Shown here in pieces: positions 8,443 to 17,292 of a stretch of DNA of 58,304 nucleotides. Within the stretch, counting starts at the first letter, position 1, and each line of letters opens with the position of its first letter. Source of the stretch: an uncultured Bartonella sp. (lineage in GTDB: Bacteria; Pseudomonadota; Alphaproteobacteria; Rhizobiales; Rhizobiaceae); contig CALTWN010000001.1 of NCBI GenBank assembly GCA_943913205.1, positions 1-58,304 on the forward strand, read 5' to 3'. A program made the position numbers and the translations under genes. Below the pieces are notes generated by a model. The model ran no database searches. It saw only the letters and a list, made by a program, of their open reading frames with translations, and was not told the origin of the DNA.

Positions 8443-9990
8443 CTATTTACTATAAATATGAACTTTAGAAATATTATTTCTGTCCATTCCTACCACTTTA
8501 AAACATAAATTATGCTCGCAGAACTCTTCATCTTGTACCGGAATGCGACCTAAATGCCATAATATATAGCCAGCTAACGTGGTATATCTATCATTTTCAT
8601 CAACCAAATTTTGCTCCAAAACATTGCTTAGATATCTTATATCAACAGCTGCATTCACCATCCAGCTTCCGTCTTCTAATTTTTCTACAATATTTGGCTT
8701 ATCATCTTCATGAACAAAATTACCAGAAATAGCTTTAAAAATGTCTGTAGGGGTAACTATACCTTCAAAAGAGCCATGTTCATCAACAACTATAGCTATT
8801 TGTACGGACATTTGGCGCATTTTTTCCATTAAGCTAAGTACATCGGTATTTTCATGTACAACTAAAGGGTTATGCATCACTTTTTGCCAGTTTATTTTAG
8901 TTCCATCAATAAGACTTGCAAGTAAGTCTTTAGCCATAACTACACCAACAAACTCATCAACTACATTACGCGCTACAATAACACGGCTATGTGTTAAATT
9001 TCTTATATCTTCGCGTAGTACCTCATTACTATCTGCTAAATCTAACCACTCAACTTCATTTCTCGGCGACATAATAGAACGTACTGAGCGTTCTGCTAAG
9101 TCTAGCACACCCTTTATCATTTCTTTTTCTGTTGGTTTGAAAACCTCAGTTTCAATAGCCCGATCGGCTATAACTTCAACTTCATTTGATAACGTGCCAA
9201 TGTTATTTGATTTGTCTCCACCTAATAAGCGCAAAACCATACCAGCTGTTCTGCTACGCAAGTCTGTAGTTGGAACCGATTTTTTACGATTTCTATAAGC
9301 AAATTGATTCATGGCTTCTACGCATATTGAAAAACCTATAGCAGCGTATAAATAACCTTTAGGCATTTCAACATTAAAAGCTTCAACAACTAAGTTAAAA
9401 CCTATCATTAGTAAAAAGCCTAAGCATAAAATAATTACCGTTGGATGTTTAGTAATAAATTTCATTAGAGTATTAGAAGCTAGAAGCATAATAACTATAG
9501 CGATAAATATAGCAGCGACCATTATTTTTAAATCATGTACCATACCAACAGCTGTTATAATGCTGTCTACTGAAAAAATAGCATCTAGAACTACTATTTG
9601 AGCAATAACATGCCATAATGCTGTTTTACGCGCCTCTACTTTTCTTTCGTAAATCTCTCCTTCTATTCTTTCATGTAATTCAATAGTAGCTTTAGTTAAT
9701 AAAAATATTCCCCCCACCAGCAAAATTATATTTCTGGCTGCAAAATCTATCCCATATACAGTAAATAAGGGTTTAGTTAGCCCAACAATCCAGCTCATAG
9801 TAAATAATAGTAACAATCTTGTAATTAAGGCAAAAGAAAGTCCTATAATATTTGCTTTTTTAGCTAAATTAGGCGCTAATTTACTAGCTAGTAAACTAAT
9901 AAATACTAAATTATCTATACCTAGCCCAAGTTCTAACAATGTTAATGTTAAAAACCCCAATACACTATTTGTACCTATAATATTTTCCAT
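8443..9990 (-). CDS. TerC-family membrane protein with CBS pair and CorC/HlyC domain (YoaE/YegH-like)
   Basis: 515 residues, the size and layout of E. coli YoaE (518). Residues 1 to about 240 form a seven-span TerC domain with LGLGIDNLVFISLLASKL, whose acidic residue in a helix is typical of the metal-translocating fold. About 300-425 is a CBS-domain pair (MSPRNEVEWL, then VVDEHGSFEGIVTPTDIF). About 440-515 is a CorC/HlyC transporter-associated domain (DGSWMVNAAVDIRYL, then FCEHNLCFKVVGM). TerC proteins have been tied to manganese export and metal loading of exported proteins; CBS-CorC modules may sense nucleotides. AGAGG lies about 14 bases before the start. A second TerC-superfamily protein is at 51411-52439 and the Mn2+ importer MntH is at 45727-47004. 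Confidence 0.88.
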   Translation of the reverse strand: MENIIGTNSVLGFLTLTLLELGLGIDNLVFISLLASKLAPNLAKKANIIGLSFALITRLLLLFTMSWIVGLTKPLFTVYGIDFAARNIILLVGGIFLLTKATIELHERIEGEIYERKVEARKTALWHVIAQIVVLDAIFSVDSIITAVGMVHDLKIMVAAIFIAIVIMLLASNTLMKFITKHPTVIILCLGFLLMIGFNLVVEAFNVEMPKGYLYAAIGFSICVEAMNQFAYRNRKKSVPTTDLRSRTAGMVLRLLGGDKSNNIGTLSNEVEVIADRAIETEVFKPTEKEMIKGVLDLAERSVRSIMSPRNEVEWLDLADSNEVLREDIRNLTHSRVIVARNVVDEFVGVVMAKDLLASLIDGTKINWQKVMHNPLVVHENTDVLSLMEKMRQMSVQIAIVVDEHGSFEGIVTPTDIFKAISGNFVHEDDKPNIVEKLEDGSWMVNAAVDIRYLSNVLEQNLVDENDRYTTLAGYILWHLGRIPVQDEEFCEHNLCFKVVGMDRNNISKVHIYSK

Positions 9991-10027
9991 TTTTTGTAAA
10001 AATTACCTCTTTAAATACAATATAGGC

Positions 10028-11017
10028 CTAACTCAGCCAAGGCAATATAGCGCGAATTTTTGCGCCTACTTTTTCAATAGTTTTTTTTTCATTATCATTT
10101 CGTATTTTTTGCATATTTTTCATTCCGGTTTTATATTCTTTTATCCAGTTTTTTACAAAAATTCCACTATTTATATTTAAAAATATCTGCTGCATATTTT
10201 TCTTTACCTCATCATCAATAACTTTAGGTCCAGCAATATACTCACCCCATTCGGCAGTGTTAGAAATAGATCTATTCATAGATGCTATACCGTTTTTATA
10301 AATGAGATCTACTACCAACTTTACTTCGTGAACACATTCTAAATAAGCGATGTGAGGATCTATTCCATTTTCAATTAAAACTTCATAGCCACTACGAATT
10401 AATTCAGTTAATCCACCGCATAATACAGCTTGCTCACCAAATAAGTCGCCTATACATTCATCTTTGAAGCTTGTTTCAAAAATTCCAGCATTGCCACAAC
10501 CTAAAGCGCTACTATAAGAAAGAGCTATATTCTTAGCTTGTTTACTTTCATTTTGGGCAATTGCTATAAGACAAATTGTGCCGCGCCCGCTCAAATATTC
10601 ATCCCTTACCGCATAACCCGGCCCTTTAGGCGCAACCATAAATACATCTATTGAAGGTTTTGGTTTTATTAAGCCAAAATGAATATTTAAACCATGAATA
10701 AAACAAAATGCCGCACCATCACGAATATTTGGCATTACAAATTGTTCATATATTTCAGCTTGCTTTTCATCTGGCAATGCAAATACTATTATATCAGCCC
10801 ATTTAGATAATGTTTCTATATTTTCTAATATAAAACCATCTTTTACAACTTGTATAGACGTTTTTGAGCCTTCGTAAAGAGCTACCCTTATTTGCTGTAC
10901 ACCACTATCTTTTAAATTTAAAGCGTGGGCCCTTCCTTGTGATCCATAGCCAATAAATCCAACTTTTTTACTTTGAATTAAACTTCTATCGCAATCTTTA
11001 TTAAAATATATTTGCAT
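10028..11017 (-). CDS. ilvC: Ketol-acid reductoisomerase (NADP+), class I
   Basis: 329 residues, the usual class I length. The N-terminal Rossmann loop is GYGSQGRAHALNLKDSGV; the serine/threonine-rich loop after EGSKTS suggests NADPH. Downstream, MVAPKGPGYAVRDEYLSGRG is the catalytic core. The magnesium ligands are present: Asp and Glu in DLFGEQ, and the two glutamates of ECVHEVK. It rearranges and reduces acetolactate and acetohydroxybutyrate in valine, leucine and isoleucine synthesis. No ilvB, ilvN, ilvD or leu genes are in the window, so the rest of the pathway would be elsewhere or missing. It follows pdxJ by 14 bases and precedes the TerC/CorC gene by 37. Confidence 0.95.
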   Translation of the reverse strand: MQIYFNKDCDRSLIQSKKVGFIGYGSQGRAHALNLKDSGVQQIRVALYEGSKTSIQVVKDGFILENIETLSKWADIIVFALPDEKQAEIYEQFVMPNIRDGAAFCFIHGLNIHFGLIKPKPSIDVFMVAPKGPGYAVRDEYLSGRGTICLIAIAQNESKQAKNIALSYSSALGCGNAGIFETSFKDECIGDLFGEQAVLCGGLTELIRSGYEVLIENGIDPHIAYLECVHEVKLVVDLIYKNGIASMNRSISNTAEWGEYIAGPKVIDDEVKKNMQQIFLNINSGIFVKNWIKEYKTGMKNMQKIRNDNEKKTIEKVGAKIRAILPWLS

Positions 11018-11031
11018 TACTTAGCCTTCAT

Positions 11032-11778
11032 TTAAGCATTTAGTGCGTATAAAAAACGCTTTACAGTATTTTCTATACCATAAATTAAAGCATCTGCCAC
11101 CAAACCGTGGCCTATAGAAACTTCTTCTATGTTATCGATATATGACACTAGCTTTGGTATATTTGCTACAGTTAAATCGTGCCCAGCATTTACACCCAAA
11201 TTTAGCTTTTGTGCATTTTTTGCTGTTATTTGCAGAGCAGATAATTCTTTTTGAATCTTTATATCGTCATTATAACAAGCAGCATATGGACCCGTATAAA
11301 GCTCTATTTTATCTATATTTATGTTTTTTATAAAAGATAAATCTTCAACCCCAGAATCAATAAAAGCAGAAATAATTATATTTTTTTGTAATTTTATTCT
11401 TTTTGTTACATCATTTAATATATGCTTATGTTTTTCTATATCCCAACCATGATCTGAAGTAGTTTGTTCGGGAGTATCAGGCACCAAAGTAATTTGAGTT
11501 GCATATGGTATGGCCAAATCAAGGAATTTATCACTAGGATAGCCTTCTATATTAAAACTAACATCTTTAAATTCATCTCTTAAAAAATCTGATATAATTT
11601 TTATATCCTTGAATTTTATATGCCGCTCATCAGGACGGGGATGTATAGTAATTCCATGAGCACCAGCGCGCAAAGCATAGCGCGCAATTTCAATAATATC
11701 AGGCCAAGGTAAATTACGCCTATTCCGTAATAAGGCTACAGCATTTAAATTAATAGAAAGTTTAGTATTATTTTTCAT
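11032..11778 (-). CDS. pdxJ: Pyridoxine 5'-phosphate synthase
   Basis: 248 residues, a full-length TIM barrel. The signature is at the N-terminus: SINLNAVALLRNRR, where the Asn is a phosphate/substrate contact, then GAHGITIHPRPDERHI, which supplies the conserved His and Arg. VNAGHDLTVANI near residue 195 and VSIGHGLVADALIYG near 221 form the C-terminal substrate lid and phosphate site. PdxJ condenses 1-deoxy-D-xylulose 5-phosphate with 3-amino-2-oxopropyl phosphate to give pyridoxine 5'-phosphate, so the organism probably makes vitamin B6 by the DXP-dependent route. It sits between a RecD-like helicase gene (12-base gap) and ilvC (14-base gap). Confidence 0.96.
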   Translation of the reverse strand: MKNNTKLSINLNAVALLRNRRNLPWPDIIEIARYALRAGAHGITIHPRPDERHIKFKDIKIISDFLRDEFKDVSFNIEGYPSDKFLDLAIPYATQITLVPDTPEQTTSDHGWDIEKHKHILNDVTKRIKLQKNIIISAFIDSGVEDLSFIKNINIDKIELYTGPYAACYNDDIKIQKELSALQITAKNAQKLNLGVNAGHDLTVANIPKLVSYIDNIEEVSIGHGLVADALIYGIENTVKRFLYALNA

Positions 11779-11790
11779 CTCAATATTAAA

Positions 11791-12912
11791 TTATCGTACT
11801 ATAGTTAAACTTTTGGCTGCTCTAGTTATACCAGTATACAACCATTTTTCTTTTTCTTGGCGGAAAGCACGGCTTTCATCAAAAATCATCACATTATCCC
11901 ATTGTGAGCCCTGAGCTTTATGCACTGTTAAGGCATAACCATAATCAAAATCATCAAAGTTACGCTTAATCTGCCATGGAATTTCTTCATCCCTATTTTC
12001 AAACTGATCTTTTAATAATTTTATCTTTACGGTTGTGTTATCTTCATATTCTCCTAAAACTAAAAGATTAATATAGGATTTTGTACTAGGTATAGAACAT
12101 TGCATAACTCTCCAGCTTGATCCGTTTAGTAAACCTTTTTGCCAGTTATTACGTTGCGCTACAAGTTTATCGCCCACTACAGGAAAAACATCATCAAATC
12201 CCAAATGTTCCCTTATACGCGCATTATACATATTTTTTGTTTTATGCGTTCCTACTAAAATCTGATCGGCTTCTAGCACCATTTCTTTCGTTAAATCTGA
12301 ACGCCTAATAACCTTAACATCGCCATAATCGCCATATTCAAACTCTTTACCTTCACGTGCTAATTTAGAAAAATATATAATAACATTATCGCTATCTTGG
12401 CGAAAAATTTCTGTTAATTGCACATCAGCTTTGTGGTTAGTAAAAAATCCACCCCCAACTATAGGGGGCAATTGTCCAGGGTCGCCCAAAACTAAAACAG
12501 GCACGCCAAAACTTAATAAATCCTCACCCAATTTTTTATCAACCATAGAGCATTCATCGATGATAACCAAACCAGATTTTGTAAGCTCGCTATCTCTATT
12601 TAAAATAAAACTAGGTTCAAAAATTTTTTTACCACTTGCGCTACTAATAATTTCATTTCCGCCAACATGTTTATAGATTAAAGAATGAATTGTAGAAGCG
12701 TTAAATGCTCCCTTCATTCGTAAAACCTGTGCAGCTTTGCCCGTATAGGCAGCAAAACAAACTTTGGTGTCTAATTTTTCAGCAAAATATTTAGCCAAAG
12801 TCGTTTTACCAGTTCCTGCATAACCAAATAATCTAAATATTGGCTTTTCTTTTTTAAGAAACCAGTTTTCTACTTGGCTAAGAGCTTGACTTTGATTCTC
12901 AGATAGCTCCAT
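11791..12912 (-). CDS. RecD-like superfamily 1B DNA helicase
   Basis: 373 residues from the preferred start. Motifs in order: Walker A GYAGTGKTT near residues 30-38, Walker B LVIIDECSMVD, motif III VLVLGDPGQLPPI, and C-terminally YGYALTVHKAQGSQWDNVMI and YTGITRAAKSL, motifs V-VI of superfamily 1B (RecD/Pif1/Dda type). It lacks the long N-terminal domain of RecD2, so it is a short, stand-alone 5'-3' helicase of the kind found in many alphaproteobacteria; the cellular role is not established here. The ATG at 12912 has GGA about nine bases upstream. An in-frame ATG at 12930 would add six residues and increase the overlap with miaA from 14 to 32 bases, and I consider it less likely. Confidence 0.85.
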   Translation of the reverse strand: MELSENQSQALSQVENWFLKKEKPIFRLFGYAGTGKTTLAKYFAEKLDTKVCFAAYTGKAAQVLRMKGAFNASTIHSLIYKHVGGNEIISSASGKKIFEPSFILNRDSELTKSGLVIIDECSMVDKKLGEDLLSFGVPVLVLGDPGQLPPIVGGGFFTNHKADVQLTEIFRQDSDNVIIYFSKLAREGKEFEYGDYGDVKVIRRSDLTKEMVLEADQILVGTHKTKNMYNARIREHLGFDDVFPVVGDKLVAQRNNWQKGLLNGSSWRVMQCSIPSTKSYINLLVLGEYEDNTTVKIKLLKDQFENRDEEIPWQIKRNFDDFDYGYALTVHKAQGSQWDNVMIFDESRAFRQEKEKWLYTGITRAAKSLTIVR

Positions 12913-13783
12913 AAATATTCCAGCTTTCATTCAATTGATGACGCTGCCAAGTTAATTGCCTTTTAGCATATTGTCTTGTGCGAGTTTTAACTAACTCTGT
13001 AGTATCATGCAAAGATAATTTGCCATCCAAATATGCGCAAAATTCACTAACTCCTATAGCACGCATACTCGTTACGTTTTTATCTTTATTTTTTCGTAAA
13101 AACATGTCAACTTCCTCTATGACACCTTTCTCAAGCATATTTTCAACACGATTATTTATGTTACTATAAAGCTTTTCTTTAGGTAATTGTATAACATATT
13201 TTTGTATTTTTTGTTTACTTAATATAGGTGTTGATTTTTGTTTTTGCCAGTAAGTTATTGATTTTCCGGTGCTGTGCCATACTTCCAAAGCCCTAACTAT
13301 ACGCTGCCCATCGCTAGGATTAATATTTGTAGCAGCATCGCTATCTGTGTTTTTTAAAGTAAAATATAAATCTTCTACTGAACCTGTAGCCAACTTTGTT
13401 CGCCAATAATCTCGCACATTTATATCAATATCAGGTATAGGTGAGATATTGCCCAAAAGAGCATTAAAATACAAGCCTGTACCGCCTACAAAAATTATTT
13501 TTTGTTTTATATGCAATAATTGCTCTACATCTTGAAGCCAATGCCCAACACTATATAACCTACCAGGATTAACATATGAAAAAAGATAATGCGGAACTTC
13601 TTGCCTAATATACATATTTGGTTGCGCGGTAAGAATAGGTAATGCATCATATATTTGCATTGAATCGCAATTAATAATTATAGCACCAAATTTTTTGGCT
13701 ATCTCAACAGCTAGCGAAGTTTTGCCTGTAGCTGTTGCCCCTATTAATAACAAATATTGCCAATTATCATTTAATTTTTTCAT
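12899..13783 (-). CDS. miaA: tRNA dimethylallyltransferase
   Basis: 294 residues from the preferred start. The N-terminal P-loop reads LIGATATGKTSLA, followed by INCDSMQIY and, further on, FVGGTGLYFNALL; this trio is diagnostic for MiaA, as is DGQRIVRALEVWHSTGKSI in the middle. It transfers a dimethylallyl group to A37 of tRNAs reading codons that begin with U. The open frame extends 16 codons upstream to 13831, but that part lies within folA and has no homology; the ATG at 13783 overlaps folA by only 17 bases and gives the normal MiaA N-terminus (MKKLNDNWQYLLLIGA). It overlaps the helicase gene downstream by 14 bases, in keeping with one tightly packed transcript. Confidence 0.95.
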   Translation of the reverse strand: MKKLNDNWQYLLLIGATATGKTSLAVEIAKKFGAIIINCDSMQIYDALPILTAQPNMYIRQEVPHYLFSYVNPGRLYSVGHWLQDVEQLLHIKQKIIFVGGTGLYFNALLGNISPIPDIDINVRDYWRTKLATGSVEDLYFTLKNTDSDAATNINPSDGQRIVRALEVWHSTGKSITYWQKQKSTPILSKQKIQKYVIQLPKEKLYSNINNRVENMLEKGVIEEVDMFLRKNKDKNVTSMRAIGVSEFCAYLDGKLSLHDTTELVKTRTRQYAKRQLTWQRHQLNESWNIYGAI

Positions 13784-14282
13784 ATATCTCAAAAATAGTT
13801 TCGCTACTATCCTTCTCGTCTCGCTCCACAATTTCTTTGTATATTTTATTCCAATTATCTATATCTAATGCAAATATAGTATCGCCATGCGGAGCATCCA
13901 AAACCCACGTAATATAAAGTTTATCTACCAGTTTTTCTTTTAAAAATTTATAATAAATTTGGGCTCCGCCAATTATAAATATCTCTTGCTTATTTAGTTT
14001 AATAGCTTCTTTTATAGCTATGTTTTGTGCCTCTTGTAAAGAATTTACTACAACAACATTATCAAACTTAGTTTCATAGCTTATATCTCTAGTTAAAATT
14101 ATATGAGAACGATTTTTAAGAGGCGCTGGTAAGCTTTCCCAGGTTTTACGCCCCATAATTATTGGTGAGTTTATGGTGATTCTTTTAAAACGCTGCAAGT
14201 CGCTTTTAAGGCGCCAAGGCATAGAACCATTTAGCCCTATCACTCCGTTTTGTGCAATAGCAGCTATTATAGAAAATTTCAT
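13767..14282 (-). CDS. folA: Dihydrofolate reductase
   Basis: 171 residues. The N-terminus SIIAAIAQNGVIGLNGSMPW contains the Met20-type loop and the conserved Trp; MGRKTWESLP is the NADPH-binding turn and IFIIGGAQIY the second glycine pair. DHFR reduces dihydrofolate to tetrahydrofolate and is needed because ThyA oxidises the cofactor. The start overlaps the thyA stop in an ATGA arrangement (14279-14282), the typical sign of translational coupling, so the two enzymes of the thymidylate cycle are probably made in a fixed ratio. The 3' end overlaps miaA by 17 bases. Confidence 0.97.
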   Translation of the reverse strand: MKFSIIAAIAQNGVIGLNGSMPWRLKSDLQRFKRITINSPIIMGRKTWESLPAPLKNRSHIILTRDISYETKFDNVVVVNSLQEAQNIAIKEAIKLNKQEIFIIGGAQIYYKFLKEKLVDKLYITWVLDAPHGDTIFALDIDNWNKIYKEIVERDEKDSSETIFEIYEKIK

Positions 14283-15073
14283 ACAGCTACCTTCGCCTTA
14301 ATATGTGGGTGTGCTTTATAATTAACAAGATTAAAATCGCTAAAGTCAAAAGAAAATATATCCTTAACGCTGGAATTTATTTCCATTTTAGGTAAATCAT
14401 AAGGCTCTCTTGTTATTTGTAATTGTGCTTGTTCTAAGTGATTACTATAAATATGAGCATCCCCCAATGTATGTATAAATTCATGGGGCTCTAAATTAGT
14501 AACACTTGCTATCATCATTAATAATAATGAATAAGAAGCAATATTAAACGGCACACCTAAAAAAATATCGGCAGAGCGTTGATATAATTGGCACGACAAA
14601 CGACCATCATTTACATAAAATTGAAAAAAACAATGGCAAGGTGGTAGCGCCATTTTACTTAAACTACCAACATTCCAGCTATTAACAATAAGGCGCCGAG
14701 AAGTAGGATTGTTTTTTATTTCGTTTATTATATTTGTTATCTGATCTATATGTCTACCATCAGCTGTTGGCCATGAGCGCCATTGATATCCATAAACTTC
14801 ACCTAAATCGCCATTACTATCTGCCCATTCATTCCAAATAGTTATATTATGTTCATTAAGCCATTTTATGTTAGTATCGCCCCGCAAAAACCATAAAAGT
14901 TCACCTATTATTGAACGAAGATGAAGCTTTTTAGTGGTAACTACAGGGAAGCCTTCACTTAAATTAAAGCGCATTTGATAGCCAAAAATAGATTTAGCAC
15001 CTACTTTGGTACGGTCCTCACGCATTGTGCCATTGGATAAAACGGTTTTTAATAGATCTAAATAATTTTTCAT
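14279..15073 (-). CDS. thyA: Thymidylate synthase (ThyA type)
   Basis: 264 residues, the standard bacterial length. The active-site cysteine is in ALPPCHCFFQFYV, and the folate/dUMP contacts QRSADIFLGVPFNIASY and HIYSNHLEQA are intact, as is the N-terminal phosphate-binding arginine region after NGTMREDRT. It methylates dUMP to dTMP with methylene-tetrahydrofolate, releasing dihydrofolate for FolA. It heads an eight-gene minus-strand run ending with the folB-like gene at 7806. A promoter must lie in or near the 43 bases that separate it from the divergent MHS transporter at 15117, but I see no clear -35/-10 pair there. Confidence 0.98.
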   Translation of the reverse strand: MKNYLDLLKTVLSNGTMREDRTKVGAKSIFGYQMRFNLSEGFPVVTTKKLHLRSIIGELLWFLRGDTNIKWLNEHNITIWNEWADSNGDLGEVYGYQWRSWPTADGRHIDQITNIINEIKNNPTSRRLIVNSWNVGSLSKMALPPCHCFFQFYVNDGRLSCQLYQRSADIFLGVPFNIASYSLLLMMIASVTNLEPHEFIHTLGDAHIYSNHLEQAQLQITREPYDLPKMEINSSVKDIFSFDFSDFNLVNYKAHPHIKAKVAV

Positions 15074-15116
15074 ATATACTCTTTATGTTTTACGTTATTT
15101 GAGGAGTAAATTAAAT

Positions 15117-16394
15117 ATGCAATTGATAAATAATAAAACAAATATTCCACTTATATTAAAAGTAGCTATAGGTAATTTTATAGAATGGTATGATTTTTAT
15201 GTATATAGTGCTACCTCTATTTACTTTGCTTCACAGTTTTTTCCTTCTAATGGTGATAAAGTACTCGAATTATTAAAATCCGCTAGCGTCTTTTTTATCG
15301 GTTTTTTAATGAGACCGATAGGAGCTTGGATTTTTGGTAGCATAGCCGATAAACACGGAAGGCGCTTTTCTATTCTGATAGCTGTGGCGCTTATGGGAGC
15401 TTCTGCTTTTCTTACGGCGATTTTACCAACATATACGACTATAGGCATATGGAGTGCTTTATTTTTATCTATATTCAGAATGATGCAAGGACTTTCAGCC
15501 GGAGGTCAATACGGGTCTATTGCTGCTTATATTAGCGAATCTTCAATAAAAGGCAAAGGGTGCTTTTATGCCTCTTTTCAAGCCATGACGCTAGTTATAG
15601 GTATGCTAGGCGCGAGTTTAGTTGTATATTTCTTAAGCCACATACTAACAGATGCACAATTACAAAATTGGGGGTGGCGCATACCTTTCTTTGTTGGTGC
15701 TATAATATCTGTAATAGGCTTTATTATACAATCTGGTTTGAACGAAAAAACACATCCAGAATCTAAGTCTAATATACCAGCCGGTAGTATTACTGTGTTA
15801 TTTAGAGATTATAAAAAAATCTTCTTTTTAGTTTCTGGCTACACAGCAGCTGGTTCATTAACCTTCTATACATTTACAACTTATATGCGCTCTTACTTAT
15901 ACACTACAACAGGATTTAACAAGGAAGCTACCCAGTCTATCGTAGTTGCAGCTTTATTTATATATATGATATGCTTACCTTTTTTTGGTTGGTTGGGTGA
16001 TAGAATAGGAACAAGAGCCTGTTTAAGGTGGTGGTCTGGTATTTCTATTTTTATTGTAATACCCATGTTAAAAATTATAGGCACTACTCATAGCTACTTT
16101 ACAGCTTTTATCTGTATTGTAATTTTATTGCTTGTATCCGCTTTATATTACGCAGTAAGCAACATCGTAAAAGCTGAAATGTATCCAAGTAACATACGTG
16201 CCCTCGGTGTATCACTATCTCACGCTGTTGCTAATGCAATTTTTGGTGGTTCGGCAAGTATGGTTGCATTATATTTTAAAAATATAGGCATTGGCTATGT
16301 TTTTAGTTATTATGTAACATTTATGCTTATGATAGCCGCTTTTTCAGCGTGGTATATGCCAGACGCCCGCAAATATAGCGATTTATATAAATAA
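15117..16394 (+). CDS. MHS-family MFS transporter, KgtP-like (probable dicarboxylate:proton symporter)
   Basis: 425 residues, twelve predicted membrane spans. Near the N-terminus NFIEWYDFYVYS, then GFLMRPIGAWIFGSIADKHGRR, the family's cytoplasmic loop 2-3 signature, and MMQGLSAGGQYGS. The order and wording of these segments match E. coli KgtP (alpha-ketoglutarate permease) better than ProP, and the C-terminal coiled coil of ProP is missing, so uptake of a 2-oxo acid or similar dicarboxylate is likely; the substrate is inferred. The start is the ATG at 17 bases after GAGGAG; the open frame also reaches back to a TTG at 15099, which would place the Shine-Dalgarno inside the gene. Downstream lies a short AT-rich hairpin and then ssrA. 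Confidence 0.85.
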   Translation: MQLINNKTNIPLILKVAIGNFIEWYDFYVYSATSIYFASQFFPSNGDKVLELLKSASVFFIGFLMRPIGAWIFGSIADKHGRRFSILIAVALMGASAFLTAILPTYTTIGIWSALFLSIFRMMQGLSAGGQYGSIAAYISESSIKGKGCFYASFQAMTLVIGMLGASLVVYFLSHILTDAQLQNWGWRIPFFVGAIISVIGFIIQSGLNEKTHPESKSNIPAGSITVLFRDYKKIFFLVSGYTAAGSLTFYTFTTYMRSYLYTTTGFNKEATQSIVVAALFIYMICLPFFGWLGDRIGTRACLRWWSGISIFIVIPMLKIIGTTHSYFTAFICIVILLLVSALYYAVSNIVKAEMYPSNIRALGVSLSHAVANAIFGGSASMVALYFKNIGIGYVFSYYVTFMLMIAAFSAWYMPDARKYSDLYK

Positions 16395-16395
16395 A

Positions 16396-16416
16396 TTAAA
16401 AGCTAGGCTCTTTTAA
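16396..16416 (+). terminator. Weak hairpin after the KgtP-like gene
   Basis: A seven-base-pair stem TTAAAAG / CTTTTAA with loop CTAGGCT begins right after the stop codon. It is AT-rich and has no long T tract, so termination here would be weak; it could equally be part of the spacer before ssrA. Confidence 0.3.
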
Positions 16417-16441
16417 AATTAATAAAAATAGCATATATTAT
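16412..16441 (+). promoter_or_regulatory. Possible ssrA promoter
   Basis: A TATTAT hexamer at 16436-16441 resembles a -10 box. The best -35 at 16412-16417 (TTTAAA) is weak, with an 18-base spacer. Transcription would begin near 16447-16450, at the start of the hairpin that opens the acceptor part of the pre-tmRNA. In such AT-rich DNA similar matches occur by chance. Confidence 0.3.
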
Positions 16442-16745
16442 AGAAGCTAGCTTGCAAAAGCTAGCTATGGTAATAAAAGGTCAATAAAATAAGCCTATTG
16501 GACCCGGGGGCGGTACCCGGCGCCTCCACCACTTATTATGGGGGCGAAATAGGATCGACAAGGGTGTAAAAATTGTGCTTTTACTCGGTATTGTACCACC
16601 GTTATCGGGCTAAAATTATAGTTGCAAACGATAACTATGCAGGAGTAGCTCTCGCTGCTTAAGGCAGTGCGAAAGCTCCAAACTAAGTCTTAAATCTTTG
16701 CAGGTTTAAGCGGGGCTTGGGGGTGCCTGGCAACAGAAACCCCTA
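16440..16745 (+). ncRNA. ssrA: Transfer-messenger RNA, circularly permuted (two-piece) alphaproteobacterial type
   Basis: The tRNA-like 3' end comes first: a T-arm with stem CCGGG/CCCGG (16504-16508, 16516-16520) and a seven-base loop, then CGCCTCC, A, and an encoded CCA at 16529-16531. After an 8-base spacer (16532-16539) the tRNA-like 5' end starts with GGGGGCG (16540-16546), which pairs with CGCCTCC over seven positions with one G-U; AGGATCGACA follows. The resume codon GCA is at 16624 and the tag reads ANDNYAGVALAA, with its stop at 16660-16662. The coding piece ends near 16745 with the pseudoknot-like GGGGCTTGGGGG...CCCC. The RNA is cut into two pieces and rescues stalled ribosomes. The 5' boundary of the acceptor piece is approximate; a hairpin with a GCAA loop at 16445-16466 may belong to it. 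The gene sits 28 bases before sspB. Confidence 0.93.
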
Positions 16746-16773
16746 ATTTTATAATTATATTTAAGGTAGGCTT

Positions 16774-17292
16774 ATGAATAATGACTTAATACGATATGAT
16801 ATATTAGTAAAAGACGCACTACGCGATGTCATACGTAAGGTTTTAATCGAGGTTTCTAAAGCAGGATTGCCCGGACAGCACCATTTTTTTGTAACCTTTC
16901 TCACTAATGCTTCTGGTGTTAAAATTTCTCCGCAATTGAAAAAGTTATATCCCGAACAAATGACTATAGTTATTCAACATCAATTTTGGGATTTAATAGT
17001 TAATGATACATATTTTGAAATTAGCTTATCATTTAATAATGTAGCAGAGAATTTAGTTGTACCTTTTGCTGCTGTACAATGTTTTTACGACCCATACGCG
17101 TCTTTTGAAGCGGCCTTTAATTTACCTGAAGAGCCTATAGAGACTGAATCAAAAAAAGAAGACTCTACACATTATGCCGAAGTAACCAAACTGATTGACT
17201 TATCAGACAAAGAAACTGATAAAAAAATCGAAAATGATTCCAAAACTGCCAAAATAGTTTCCCTTTCAGATTTTAGGCGAAAAAAAGATTAA
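16774..17292 (+). CDS. sspB: SspB, ClpXP adaptor for SsrA-tagged proteins (alpha type)
   Basis: 172 residues. The first 115 or so form the SspB fold: IRYDILVKDALRDVIRKVL, the GLPGQHHFFVTFLT strand, and NDTYFEISLSFNNVAENLVV, followed by PFAAVQCFYDP. Then comes a flexible acidic linker and a C-terminal VSLSDFRRKK tail, the position of the ClpX-binding motif in this family. SspB holds the SsrA degradation tag and tethers the substrate to the ClpXP protease. It lies directly after the ssrA gene that encodes the tag, which strengthens the call. Its stop codon overlaps the start of the UvrD-type helicase gene by one base (TAATG). Confidence 0.93.
   Translation: MNNDLIRYDILVKDALRDVIRKVLIEVSKAGLPGQHHFFVTFLTNASGVKISPQLKKLYPEQMTIVIQHQFWDLIVNDTYFEISLSFNNVAENLVVPFAAVQCFYDPYASFEAAFNLPEEPIETESKKEDSTHYAEVTKLIDLSDKETDKKIENDSKTAKIVSLSDFRRKKD

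Noticed and set aside
8741..9298. A 185-codon plus-strand open frame opposite the TerC/CBS/CorC gene
   Set aside because: The minus-strand gene has clear domains throughout; the opposite frame is low in complexity and rich in Ser and Thr, typical of a shadow.
11791..12912. RecD-like helicase as a mobile-element or phage gene
   Set aside because: It is embedded in a tightly overlapping run of core genes with similar base composition and no integrase, terminal repeats or phage genes nearby.
16540..16745. An ordinary one-piece tmRNA starting at GGGGGCG
   Set aside because: The CCA end that pairs with GGGGGCG lies upstream at 16521-16531, not downstream, so the gene is permuted.
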